DNA of 35,612 bases from assembly GCF_964283195.1 (NCBI RefSeq), contig NZ_CAXYLH010000017.1, one strand, 5' to 3'. Under the pieces are notes generated by a model, which was not told the origin of the DNA, did no database searches, and worked only from the letters and a program-made list of their open reading frames with translations. The position numbers and the translations under genes are program-made. The stretch is from Paratractidigestivibacter sp003150175. GTDB lineage: Bacteria; Actinomycetota; Coriobacteriia; Coriobacteriales; Atopobiaceae. The first letter of the stretch is position 1, and every line of letters begins with the position of its first letter. Positions 1-7,576 of the stretch are shown here, in pieces.

Positions 1-10
1 AGGCTCATGT

Positions 11-33
11 CGGCCGCGGGCTAGCCGCGGCCG
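11..33. repeat. Perfect GC-rich stem-loop
   Basis: Two 9-bp arms (CGGCCGCGG at 11-19 and CCGCGGCCG at 25-33) flank a GCTAG loop. No T-tract follows on either strand, so this is not a convincing intrinsic terminator by itself. It may be the end of a structure belonging to the gene left of the window. Confidence 0.4.
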
Positions 34-71
34 GCGGCGGTTGCGAATTTACACACCGATTTGGACTTGAC

Positions 72-290
72 CGGGAATCCGGGGGCGTCGGTAATGCCGG
101 CGCGGGGATCCGGGAGCGTCGGTACCGACAGTCGAGGATTCAAGTGAGAATCGCTGCCGACGAGCCTGCATTCCCGTGAAAAGATGCTATTCCGCCCTTC
201 TTCGCACGAGAAAACCGGAACGTCGGCACCGACACTCTCCGATTGTCGTGCGCGAAAAGAGGAGCGATTACCGACGGTCCCGAATTCCCG
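72..290. repeat. Cluster of five degenerate ~23-bp intergenic repeats
   Basis: This gene-free stretch holds five related copies of a roughly 23-bp unit built on CGGGAATYCGGG followed by NSCGTCGGTA. Copies at 72-94, 103-125 and 207-229 are on the + strand; copies at 154-176 and 268-290 are inverted. Copies 72-94 and 268-290 differ at only three positions. The 207-229 copy is the most diverged. The unit often ends in the palindromic TCGGTACCGA type. No gene is seen in 1-436. Function unknown: possible protein-binding sites or a bacterial interspersed mosaic-type repeat. Confidence 0.55.
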
Positions 291-325
291 TGCAGGCGCG
301 CGCCTGCACCCCGCGCCCCCTACAC

Positions 326-368
326 AAAAAGAACGGCCCGGCGAAGAGTCCTTCTCCCCACCGGGCCG
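326..368 (-). terminator. Intrinsic terminator of the HtrA gene
   Basis: An 8-bp perfect stem (CGGCCCGG at 334-341, CCGGGCCG at 361-368) is followed on the minus strand by a T-rich run (TTCTTTTTG). It lies 70 bp downstream of the protease stop codon and is oriented to end that transcript. Confidence 0.85.
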
Positions 369-436
369 CTCTGCGCGCTTCTTTCCAGCCGTCGATTCAG
401 GCCGAAGGCCACAAGACCCACTGGCCGACGAACCTG

Positions 437-2062
437 CTAGTTGCCGTAGCCGTAGCCGTGGTCGCCGTAGCCGTTGTGGCGCTGGTTCAGATACTGCTGC
501 AGCTCCTCGAGGAAGTCGGAGTTGTCTCCGTACCCATTGCCGGAGCCATCCCCGTTGTTCTGCAGGTAGTCGTTGATGTTCGACTTGGGCTGGCTCTGCT
601 GCTCCTGCTGCTGCTTCTGAAGCTCGGAGTCGTCGTCGAGCGTGACCTCGAACTCCTTCTGGTCGTTGCCGCGCATGACGGTGACCTTCACGGTGTCGCC
701 GATGTTGTGTGAGCGCACGGCCAGGATCGCGGCATCGGCGGAGGTGATCTGCGTGTCGTCCATGGCGATGATGATGTCGCCCTTCTGGATGCCGGCGTTT
801 GCGGCGGGGCCGTTCTCGGCGACGTCGGCGACGTAGGCGCCCTGGCTCACCGAGAGCTTGTTGACCTTGGCGTTCTGCGCGTTCACGGTCTGCATGCTGA
901 GGCCGATGTGGGCATGCGTGACGGTCTCGCCCTTGATAATCTTGTCCGCGACCTGCGTGGCATAGTTGCCCGGGATGGCGAAGCCGATGCCGGCGAAGCT
1001 CTGGGTGTCGGAGCTGTAGAGCGTGCAGATGCCCACGAGCTGGCCCTTGGAGTTGACGAGGGCGCCGCCCGAGTTACCGGGGTTGATGGCAGCGTCGACC
1101 TGGATCAGGTTCGTGTAGAGCGTATTACCCGAGCTGTTCTGGAGCAGCTGGTTGCGCGTGAGGGCGCTGACGATGCCCTGCGAGACGGACTGCTCGAAGC
1201 CGAAGGGGCTGCCGATGGACATGACCCAATCGCCGACCTGCAGCGCCGCGGAGTCACCGACCTCGATCGGGGTCACCTGCGCGCCCTGGAGGTCGACCTT
1301 GACGACGGCGACGTCGGAGGAGGCGTCGGTGCCCACGAGCGTCGCGTCGTAGTTCTGGCCGTTGATGGTCACGCTGATGGATTCGGCGTCCTCGATGACG
1401 TGGTTGTTCGTGATGATGTCGCCGTCGTTGTCGTAGATGACGCCCGAGCCCTCGCCGGTGCCGTCGCTCGTGGTCACGGTGACCGTGCAGACGGAGGGCA
1501 GCGCCTTGGCTGCGACGGCCGTCGCGGTGGAGGTGTTCTCATCGCTCGGGTTGATGGTTATGGACTGGTTCGTGCCCGTGTTGAAGGTGGCAGAGCCGCC
1601 GCGGCCGATGACGCCCGTGCTGAGGAGCACGCCCGTGAGCAGCCCCGCGCCGAGGACGCCGCCCGCGATGCCGAGGATGAGCGCCTTGGCGCCACGGTGC
1701 TCGCGCTTGGGCTTCTTGCCGTCATCGGGCGTAGGCGCGAGACCCGGCTGCTGGCCGGGGATCGGGGGAACCGTGCCGCCGTTCCAGGAAGCGCTGCCCG
1801 CAGGGGCAGAGGAGCCCGCGGCGGTACTGGCGGACGTACCGGCGTTGCCCGCGAAAGCACCCGAGGCGTCAGGGTTCACGCGCGGCTGCTGAGCCGTCTG
1901 GCCGGCATGGAAGCCCGCCTCGTAGCCGGCCTGCGCGCCGCGCTGATACCCGTCCTGGTACCCCGGCTGCGCCGTGCCCGTCGAAGGTTGCTGGGCTGTG
2001 GGCTGAGCCGGCTGCTGCGTCGTGGGCTGCGTGCCCGCAGGGTCGTACGTGTACTCGTCCAT
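437..2062 (-). CDS. HtrA/DegP-like membrane-anchored serine protease with PDZ domain
   Basis: A 541-residue trypsin-like protease of the HtrA/DegP family, which degrades or refolds damaged extracytoplasmic proteins. Residues 1-115 are a Pro/Gln/Gly/Tyr-rich cytoplasmic tail. One membrane segment (about 127-152, ALILGIAGGVLGAGLL) anchors it. The catalytic triad is visible: His221 in TNNHVI, Asp250 in SSDVAVV, Ser331 in NPGNSGGA. A single PDZ domain follows (about 395-475), then a Gln- and Gly/Tyr-rich tail ending in GYGDHGYGYGN. An ATG 48 bases further upstream is in frame, but GGAGGGGAG sits 5 bases before the chosen ATG at 2062, so the shorter form is preferred. It is monocistronic with its own terminator. 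The family and the triad are certain; the in vivo substrate is unknown. Confidence 0.93.
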   Translation of the reverse strand: MDEYTYDPAGTQPTTQQPAQPTAQQPSTGTAQPGYQDGYQRGAQAGYEAGFHAGQTAQQPRVNPDASGAFAGNAGTSASTAAGSSAPAGSASWNGGTVPPIPGQQPGLAPTPDDGKKPKREHRGAKALILGIAGGVLGAGLLTGVLLSTGVIGRGGSATFNTGTNQSITINPSDENTSTATAVAAKALPSVCTVTVTTSDGTGEGSGVIYDNDGDIITNNHVIEDAESISVTINGQNYDATLVGTDASSDVAVVKVDLQGAQVTPIEVGDSAALQVGDWVMSIGSPFGFEQSVSQGIVSALTRNQLLQNSSGNTLYTNLIQVDAAINPGNSGGALVNSKGQLVGICTLYSSDTQSFAGIGFAIPGNYATQVADKIIKGETVTHAHIGLSMQTVNAQNAKVNKLSVSQGAYVADVAENGPAANAGIQKGDIIIAMDDTQITSADAAILAVRSHNIGDTVKVTVMRGNDQKEFEVTLDDDSELQKQQQEQQSQPKSNINDYLQNNGDGSGNGYGDNSDFLEELQQYLNQRHNGYGDHGYGYGN

Positions 2063-2212
2063 TGCTTCTCCCCTCCCGGGCACCCGAGCCCGCCAAGGAT
2101 GCGTTTTCATCTAACCAAGAAGCACTTTACCCCCTGAGGCTTGCAGTTAACTGAATCCACAGGACAGCACAGCAGCGGCATGAGTCTTTGATGTAGCTGA
2201 AATCGAGACTGC

Positions 2213-2242
2213 AAAAAGACACCCCGCACAAGGCAGGGTGTC
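2213..2242 (-). terminator. Intrinsic terminator of the GlnR-like regulator
   Basis: Stem GACACCC (2218-2224) pairs with GGGTGTC (2236-2242); on the minus strand it is followed by TTTTT. It lies 56 bases after the regulator stop. A second small hairpin (CACCC/GGGTG, about 2268-2283) sits between the gene and the terminator. Confidence 0.88.
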
Positions 2243-2297
2243 CCAGAAAGCTGCACGTAATGACTGTCACCCAGTGATGGGTGTCAACCAATGCGGG

Positions 2298-2972
2298 TTA
2301 GACGCGGAAGAGGTAGCCGACGCCGCGGATGGTGACGATGTGGCTCGCGACCTGAGGGCCGACCTTCGAGCGGACACGACGGATGTGGACGTCCACGGTT
2401 CGCGTGCCGCCGCAGTACTCGAAGCCCCACACGCGATGCAGCAGGGTCTCGCGCGAGTAGGCGCGCGAGGGGTGCGTGGCGAGGAAGCTCAGAAGCGAGT
2501 ACTCCATGAGGGTGAGGTCGACGGGCTTATCGTCGATGTAGACCTGGTAGGTGGCCAGGTTGATGGTCATGTTGTCGACCGAGACGATGTCTGCCGGGGC
2601 GCTCTCCTCGCCGGGCCACAGAAGCAGGGTGCAGCGCATCTCGAACTCGGCCGCGGTCGCTGCCGAGACGATGAAGTCGTTCTTGCCCTGGGTCGGCATG
2701 TGGAGGGAAGCGAGCTTCTCGGCGTCCTGGACCAGGAGCATAGGGATGAAGCCGTTGTCCGCGACGAAGGAGTCGATCGCGTTCAGGGTGTCCTGGCCGA
2801 TGCCCTCGCCGTCGAGGATCACAAGGTCGAACTCATGACCCGACGAGATCGCCTGAGAGAAGGTCGCCTCGTTGGCAAGCGCGATGGAGACGTCGATGCC
2901 GTGCGATAACTCGCGCATGCGGTCGTGCAGACGAGTTGTGGCCGAAACGAGAAGGATGTTCTTGTGATGCAC
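2298..2972 (-). CDS. GlnR-like atypical (orphan) OmpR/PhoB-family response regulator
   Basis: A 224-residue protein with a receiver-like domain (1 to about 115) and a C-terminal winged-helix DNA-binding domain (about 130-224, GGTRTVDVHIRRVRSKVG, TIRGVGYLFRV). The receiver is degenerate. The acidic pair expected after the first strand is replaced (ILLVSATT), and the conserved Lys of the fifth strand is missing (DFIVSAAT), although an Asp remains in DLVILDGEG. This pattern, and the C-terminal wording, resemble actinobacterial GlnR, the orphan regulator of nitrogen assimilation, as far as can be judged by eye. No histidine kinase is adjacent. The start is GTG, with GAGGGG about 8 bases upstream. 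It lies next to an amino-acid importer operon on the same strand, consistent with but not proof of a nitrogen role. Confidence 0.8.
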   Translation of the reverse strand: MHHKNILLVSATTRLHDRMRELSHGIDVSIALANEATFSQAISSGHEFDLVILDGEGIGQDTLNAIDSFVADNGFIPMLLVQDAEKLASLHMPTQGKNDFIVSAATAAEFEMRCTLLLWPGEESAPADIVSVDNMTINLATYQVYIDDKPVDLTLMEYSLLSFLATHPSRAYSRETLLHRVWGFEYCGGTRTVDVHIRRVRSKVGPQVASHIVTIRGVGYLFRV

Positions 2973-3022
2973 CCTTGTGCCCCCTCATGCAAATGACAGA
3001 TTTGTTTTCACATTACCATATT

Positions 3023-3040
3023 GCGAACATATTAATTCGC
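3023..3040. promoter_or_regulatory. Inverted repeat upstream of the GlnR-like gene
   Basis: GCGAA (3023-3027) and TTCGC (3036-3040) are separated by 8 AT-rich bases, about 50 bp upstream of the regulator's start. The position suits an autoregulatory operator. The surrounding AT-rich stretch (about 3000-3060) is the likely promoter region, but no clear -35/-10 pair is seen. Confidence 0.35.
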
Positions 3041-3049
3041 TCACACAGT

Positions 3050-3092
3050 AAATAAGCAAATGCGCCCCAGCTAGATTGAGCTGAGGCGCATT
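3050..3092 (-). terminator. Terminator of the amino-acid ABC importer operon
   Basis: A long stem (AATGCGCC at 3059-3066 with GGCGCATT at 3085-3092) continues inward with CAGCT/AGCTG after one mismatch. On the minus strand it runs into TTTGCTTATTTA. It lies about 140 bp past the ATPase stop, so it would end the operon mRNA. Confidence 0.75.
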
Positions 3093-3169
3093 ATGGGGAC
3101 CACCTGCGCGGAAGTTACGCAACGCGCGTCGCGGAACATGGAAAGAAACCCGCGCCGACGCGCAGCAGG

Positions 3170-3230
3170 GGCGCGCCCTGTGGCGACCCCGGCGCGCCTT
3201 GCGGCGACCCGGCGTGCCTTCCGGACGCCG
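3170..3230. repeat. Three imperfect 20-bp tandem repeats
   Basis: Units at 3170-3189, 3191-3210 and 3211-3230 share GGCGYGCC followed by a GGCGACCC-like half. They lie just downstream of the ATPase stop codon. The first two differ at only two positions. Function is not apparent. Confidence 0.5.
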
Positions 3231-3232
3231 CG

Positions 3233-4096
3233 CTAGTCGATCGAGCCGAGGAACTCGGCCGTGCGGGCGTTCTTCGGGTGGTCGAAGACTTCCGCCGGCA
3301 CGCCCTGCTCGACCACGACGCCGCCTTCCATGAAGACGACGCGGTCGGCCACGTCGCGGGCGAAGCCCATCTCGTGCGTGACGACGATCATCGTCATGCC
3401 TGAGTTCTCGGCGAGGTCGCGCATGACATCGAGGACGCCGCGGACGAGCTCCGGGTCGAGCGCGGAGGTCGGCTCGTCGAAGAGGAGCACGTTCGGGTGC
3501 ATGGCGACGGCGCGGGCGATGGCGACGCGCTGCTGCTGGCCGCCGGAGAGCTGGGCCGGCTTGAAGTCGGCGCGGTCCGCGAGGCCCACGGCCGCGAGTT
3601 GCTTCATGGCCTCGGCGGCGGCCTCCTCCTTGGACTTCTTGAGCACCTTGATCTGGCCGATCATGACGTTCTCCTTGGCCGTCAGGTGCGGGAAGAGGTT
3701 GAACTGCTGGAACACCATGCCCACGTCGCGGCGGAGCTTGTTCACGTCGGTCGCGGACTTGCCCGTGATCTCCTCGTCCTCGATGAGGATGTGGCCCGCG
3801 GTCGGGGTCTCGAGCAGGTTGATGCAGCGCAGCATCGTGGACTTGCCGGAGCCGGAGGGCCCGAGCACGACGACGACCTCGCCCGGCCAGACGTTCAGGC
3901 TCACGTCCTTCAAGACCTTGGTGTTGTCGAAGCTCTTGTTCAGGTGCTCGATGCGCACCACGGGGTGCTCGCCGGGCGTGAAGTGGTGGTTCGTGAGGCC
4001 CTGGTCGGCGGCGTAGGCAGCCTCAGCGGCCTTGTCGGCGGGAACGGCGGCGGGCACGTCCTGCGCGGCGCCGCGGGCAAAGAGCTTACTCGGCAT
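3233..4096 (-). CDS. Polar amino-acid ABC transporter ATP-binding protein
   Basis: A 287-residue ABC ATPase of the GlnQ/HisP type that powers uptake through the permease encoded just upstream. Walker A is GPSGSGKST (79-87), the Q-loop QQFNLF starts near 130, the signature LSGGQQQR is at 183-190, Walker B with catalytic Glu is VLLFDE (203-208), and the switch His is 241 (VVTHE). A 45-residue Ala-rich N-terminal extension precedes the normal start of the fold; family members are usually about 240-250 aa. AAGGAGG lies 6 bases before the ATG, inside the end of the permease gene, and the two genes overlap by 11 bases, indicating translational coupling. Confidence 0.95.
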   Translation of the reverse strand: MPSKLFARGAAQDVPAAVPADKAAEAAYAADQGLTNHHFTPGEHPVVRIEHLNKSFDNTKVLKDVSLNVWPGEVVVVLGPSGSGKSTMLRCINLLETPTAGHILIEDEEITGKSATDVNKLRRDVGMVFQQFNLFPHLTAKENVMIGQIKVLKKSKEEAAAEAMKQLAAVGLADRADFKPAQLSGGQQQRVAIARAVAMHPNVLLFDEPTSALDPELVRGVLDVMRDLAENSGMTMIVVTHEMGFARDVADRVVFMEGGVVVEQGVPAEVFDHPKNARTAEFLGSID

Positions 4097-5375
4097 CAGC
4101 GGCCTCCTTCAGCTGCTTGACGGCCTTGGGCCTGGGGCCCGCGCCGCGCTCGGAGCGGGCGATCCTCTCCTCGACGATGCCGACGACCTTGATCAGCGGC
4201 AGGGTGACGATGAGGTAGAAGATGCCGGCGGCGACGTACGGGGTGATGTTGCCGGACACGGTGGTCAAGTTCTTGGAGAACATCATGAGCTCCATGACGC
4301 CCACCGAGGACAGAAGCGAGGTGTCCTTGAAGGCGGTGATGAAGTCGCTCGTCACCGTCGGGATCACGCGGCGGACGGTCTGCGGCAGGATGACGGAGAA
4401 CATCGTCTGCACGTAGCTCATGCCCAGCGAGCTCGCGGCCTCGTACTGGCCGCGCGGGATGGACTGGATGCCGGCGCGGAAGATCTCGGCCAGGTAGGCC
4501 GAGGAGTTCACGGCCATGACGATGATGCCCAGCAGGTTGTTGTCGATGTTGATGCCGACCATGGGCAAGCCAAAGAACATGATGTAGATCTGAAGGAAAA
4601 GCGGGGTGCCGCGCAGGATGTTGATGTAGACCACGGCGATGGCGCGGCACAGGCGGTGCTTCGAGATCTTGAGCAGCGAGAAGAGCAGGCCGAGCACGAT
4701 GGCGAAGGGGTAGCACGCCACGACGATGGCCAGGCACAGAAGCCAGCCGGGGAACAGCGACGAGAAGGACGTGACCAGCAGCTGCGGCTTGAAGAACATG
4801 CCGAGGAACTGGTTGGAGTTCCATGCCTCGACCCAGGGCTGCTCGTCGAGCCAGTTGACGATGGACTGCAGCGGGGTGTTCGCGATGATGGAGATCGCGC
4901 TCGAGGGCGCGAGGTCCTTCTTTGCCCTGTCGGTGGTGTAGCTGCCCTCGACGGAGTAGTCGCCGCCCGCGGCGGGGAACTTCATGCCCGTGACCTCGAG
5001 GCGCAGCAGCGACCCGGCGGGGACGGGCTCCGCGAAGTCGACGGTGACGCTGCCGCCGTCGGCCTTGGCCTGGCCGTCGACGTTCACGCGGTTCAGGCCC
5101 TCCAGGACGGTGATGCGCGTGGACGACCCGTCGAAGCTCGCGTCCTCGGGTAGGCTCAGGGTGACGGAGGTGACGTTCTCCCCGTCCTCGACGGTTCCCT
5201 CCCAGGTCAGGCGCGTGTCCATGCCGCCGATGACTCCGCTGCCGCCGTCCTCGTTGGGCTTCGCGGTGGCTTTGTCCGTCGTGAGGCCGAAGGCCGTGGC
5301 GGGCAGCGCGAGCATCGCCGCCAGCACCGCGGCGACGACCGCGGGCGCGCAGGCTTTGTGCTTATGAGGCCCCAT
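4086..5375 (-). CDS. Amino-acid ABC transporter permease with extracytoplasmic N-terminal domain
   Basis: A 429-residue protein. Residues 1-30 form a signal peptide (VVAAVLAAMLALPATAFG). Residues about 31-190 are a beta-rich extracytoplasmic region with no relation I recognise. Residues about 195-410 are a HisM/GlnP-type permease with several membrane segments and the cytoplasmic EAA loop (about 311-332, YEAASSLGMSYVQTMF), which docks the ATPase. Family members without such an extension are about 215-230 aa, so this one is nearly doubled. The ATG has GAGAGGAG just upstream. It lies between the binding proteins and the ATPase of the operon. The added domain could assist binding-protein docking or sense ligand; this is speculation. 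Confidence 0.92.
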   Translation of the reverse strand: MGPHKHKACAPAVVAAVLAAMLALPATAFGLTTDKATAKPNEDGGSGVIGGMDTRLTWEGTVEDGENVTSVTLSLPEDASFDGSSTRITVLEGLNRVNVDGQAKADGGSVTVDFAEPVPAGSLLRLEVTGMKFPAAGGDYSVEGSYTTDRAKKDLAPSSAISIIANTPLQSIVNWLDEQPWVEAWNSNQFLGMFFKPQLLVTSFSSLFPGWLLCLAIVVACYPFAIVLGLLFSLLKISKHRLCRAIAVVYINILRGTPLFLQIYIMFFGLPMVGINIDNNLLGIIVMAVNSSAYLAEIFRAGIQSIPRGQYEAASSLGMSYVQTMFSVILPQTVRRVIPTVTSDFITAFKDTSLLSSVGVMELMMFSKNLTTVSGNITPYVAAGIFYLIVTLPLIKVVGIVEERIARSERGAGPRPKAVKQLKEAADAE

Positions 5376-5408
5376 AGGCTCCTCTCATTCCTTTTGTCGA
5401 TAAACGTA

Positions 5409-5441
5409 GATGACGAGAAGGGACTGTCCCTTCTCGTCATC
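5409..5441 (-). promoter_or_regulatory. Perfect 16-bp-arm hairpin between binding protein and permease genes
   Basis: GATGACGAGAAGGGAC (5409-5424) is exactly mirrored by its complement up to 5441, with a single T at the centre (so a 3-base loop in RNA). No T-tract follows on the minus strand. It sits in the 120-bp gap between the second binding-protein gene and the permease. Such hairpins are known to stabilise binding-protein mRNA 3' ends, or partly terminate, raising binding protein over membrane subunits. That role is inferred here. Confidence 0.8.
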
Positions 5442-5495
5442 CTTGCAAAAACTAGAGGCGGGCAAGGGGGAGCGCCCCCTGCCCGCTCAGGCGAT

Positions 5496-6323
5496 CTAGA
5501 TCTCGGAGCCGAACCACTTGGTCTTGATGTCCTTCATGGTGCCGTCGGAGTCGAGGTCGGCGAGGGCCTTGTTCAGCGCCTCGGTGAGGGCCGGCTGGTC
5601 CTTGGAGACGGCGATGCCGTACTGCTCGCCGGTCGGGATCTCCTTGATGACCTGCAGGTCCGAGAAGGACTGGGTCAGCATGTAGGAAGCGACGGGCAGG
5701 TCGACGACCATGGCGGCGTACAGGCCGGTCTGAACGCCGGTGAGGGCCGCGGTGACGTCGTCGACGGGCACGCAGGTGGCCTTGGGGAGGTTCTCGGTGA
5801 TCCACTCGTTGCCGGTGGTGCCGGACTGGCAGACGACCTGCTTGGAGGCGTCGTTCAGGGTGTCGGCGGTGTCGGCGGAGTCCTTCTTGACCACGATGGC
5901 CTGGTTGGAGTCCAGGTAGGCGTTGGTGAAGTCGACGGACTCGAGGCGCTCGTCGGTGATGGTAATGGCCGCGATGGCGACGTCGGCCTTGCCGCCCTGC
6001 TTGACCAGCGGCACGAGGGTGTCGAACTTCTGGTTGGGCAGGTAGGAGGCCTCGAGGCCCATCTTCTGCGCGACGGCCTTGATGAGGTCGACGTCGAAGC
6101 CGACGGGCTCGCCGGTCTTCTCGTCCATGTACTCGAACGGGGCGAAGCCGAGCTCGGCGGCGACGGTCAGCTTGCCATCGGCGACGAGGGTGTAGTCGGA
6201 CTTCTTTGCGTCGGAGCCGGAGTCGGCGGGCTTGGAGCCGGAGTTGCCGCAGCCGGCGAGGGCGACGGTACCGGCGAGCGTGCCGAGCGAGAGGATGAAG
6301 TTGCGGCGGGACATGTTTGCCAT
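5496..6323 (-). CDS. Amino-acid ABC transporter substrate-binding lipoprotein (copy 2)
   Basis: A family 3 solute-binding protein of 275 residues, exported and lipid-anchored. The N-terminus has a twin-arginine motif (MSRRNF) and a lipobox (LAGC, lipidated Cys about 24 residues later). The mature domain carries typical family features such as FAPFEYMDE, FDVDLIKAVAQK and ITDERLESVDFTNAY. An upstream in-frame ATG at 6350 is possible, but AAAGAAGAG lies just before the ATG at 6323. The protein is closely similar to the upstream binding protein, ending in the same FGSEI, so the two are tandem paralogues. The ligand is probably a polar amino acid; which one cannot be read from sequence. Confidence 0.93.
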   Translation of the reverse strand: MANMSRRNFILSLGTLAGTVALAGCGNSGSKPADSGSDAKKSDYTLVADGKLTVAAELGFAPFEYMDEKTGEPVGFDVDLIKAVAQKMGLEASYLPNQKFDTLVPLVKQGGKADVAIAAITITDERLESVDFTNAYLDSNQAIVVKKDSADTADTLNDASKQVVCQSGTTGNEWITENLPKATCVPVDDVTAALTGVQTGLYAAMVVDLPVASYMLTQSFSDLQVIKEIPTGEQYGIAVSKDQPALTEALNKALADLDSDGTMKDIKTKWFGSEI

Positions 6324-6394
6324 GATGCTCTTCTTTCTGTTCGAAAACATATAAACGATTAAATGAGCCTAGCCGAAAGCCCTTTGGCCGATCC

Positions 6395-7243
6395 TTAGAT
6401 CTCGGAGCCGAACCAGTCGATCTCGAGCTGCTTGATGGTGCCGTCGTCGGTGAGCTCGGCGAGCGCCTTGTTGATGGCGTCGGTGAGCCCCGCGTTGTCC
6501 TTGGAGACGACGATGCCGTACTGCTCGCCGGTCGGGATCTCGATGGAGACCTGGCAGTCGGTGAAGGAATTCGAGCAAAGGTACTTCATCACGGGCAGGT
6601 CGGCGGCCGCGGCGTCGTAGAGGCCGGTCTGCACGCCGGTGACGGCGGCGACGGGATCGTCGAGCGACTTGATGGTGGCCTTGGGCAGGTTCTCCTGCGC
6701 CCACGCCTCGCCGGTGGTGCCGGACTGGCAGGCGATGGTCACGCCCTCGGCGTTCAGGGAGCCGGCGTCGGTTTTCTGGGAGCCGACCTTGGTGACGACG
6801 CCCTGGTTGGAGTCGATGTAGGCGTCGGAGAAGTCGATCTCCTGCTTGCGCTCGTCGGTGATGGTGAAGTTGGAGACGCCCACGTCGGCCTTGCCGCCCT
6901 GCTTGACCAGCGGGATGATGCTGTCGAACTTCATGGCGGGCAGGTACTCGCACTCGAGGCCCAGCTTCTCGGCGATCTTCTTCATGAGGTCGACCTCGAA
7001 ACCCTTGGGCTCGTTGTTCTCGACGAAGTCGAAGGGCGGGTTCGCGAGGTCGGAGGCGACGGTGATCTTACCGGCGGTCACGAGCGTGTAGCCCGCTGCG
7101 GAGGCGTCGCCCTTCTGTGCTCCCGAGGAGCCGTTGGAGCCCGCGGAAGAAGCGCCGCCGCAACCGGCGAGCACCGCGACGCCCGCCGCCGCCCCGAACA
7201 TTCCCAGGAAATTGCGGCGGTCGAGCATAACGTTCAAGTTCAT
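6395..7243 (-). CDS. Amino-acid ABC transporter substrate-binding lipoprotein (copy 1)
   Basis: A family 3 solute-binding lipoprotein of 282 residues, first gene of the importer operon. It has a Tat-like start (LDRRNFLGMF), a lipobox (VLAGC), and then a Gly/Ser-rich linker. The ligand-binding fold follows (NPPFDFVENNEPKGFEVDLM, ITDERKQEIDFSDAYIDSNQ). AAGGGA lies 8 bases before the ATG at 7243, so this is preferred over an ATG 39 bases upstream. The paralogue downstream has the same domain layout but different pocket-region residues. Two binding proteins for one permease may widen the substrate range. Confidence 0.93.
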   Translation of the reverse strand: MNLNVMLDRRNFLGMFGAAAGVAVLAGCGGASSAGSNGSSGAQKGDASAAGYTLVTAGKITVASDLANPPFDFVENNEPKGFEVDLMKKIAEKLGLECEYLPAMKFDSIIPLVKQGGKADVGVSNFTITDERKQEIDFSDAYIDSNQGVVTKVGSQKTDAGSLNAEGVTIACQSGTTGEAWAQENLPKATIKSLDDPVAAVTGVQTGLYDAAAADLPVMKYLCSNSFTDCQVSIEIPTGEQYGIVVSKDNAGLTDAINKALAELTDDGTIKQLEIDWFGSEI

Positions 7244-7430
7244 ATTGGGATCCCTTCCCAAAAAGCTTCGGCGCGTGGTCACGCCCTTTCCCGATGGAAG
7301 CGCGAGGTCTTCCCCACGTCAGGGCCCCTCCGTTGAATGTCGCGGAGGCGCCGCTGTCCATCGCCTGACACAGAAGTGTCGCTCAGGCAGCTTACAGCTC
7401 CCTGAGCGACACCACGGTCTTTACACGATT
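7244..7430 (-). promoter_or_regulatory. Structured 5' leader of the importer operon
   Basis: Upstream of the first binding protein the minus strand can fold into several hairpins. One has 12-bp perfect arms (7376-7387 with 7401-7412, GTGTCGCTCAGG and complement). A competing one uses TGACAC/GTGTC at 7367-7380 and shares the 7376-7380 arm. A third pairs CCTCCG with CGGAGG (7327-7332, 7343-7348), and a fourth pairs GGAAG/CTTCC near 7293-7310. Mutually exclusive pairing is typical of regulatory leaders. I do not recognise a known riboswitch class. A weak promoter may lie at about 7420-7450 (TTCTTG, 17 bp, TAAAGA). Confidence 0.45.
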
Positions 7431-7576
7431 GATACGTTGGCAAGAAGGGCAGACGTCGATGGCGGGGCGCAGCGTTCGCGTAGGGGGCATCCAAGCGAGC
7501 GAAGCGAGCGCAGCCCCCGAAGCGAATGCGGAGCCCCACTGGTATCGAAGCTAGAACCCCTAGTACCCACCGAATT

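Noticed and set aside
908..2137. Long open frame on the + strand opposite the HtrA gene
   Set aside because: Repetitive Arg/Ala/Gly/Val-rich translation typical of GC-rich antisense frames, with no RBS. Similar long frames opposite the capsid, portal and terminase genes were dismissed for the same reason.
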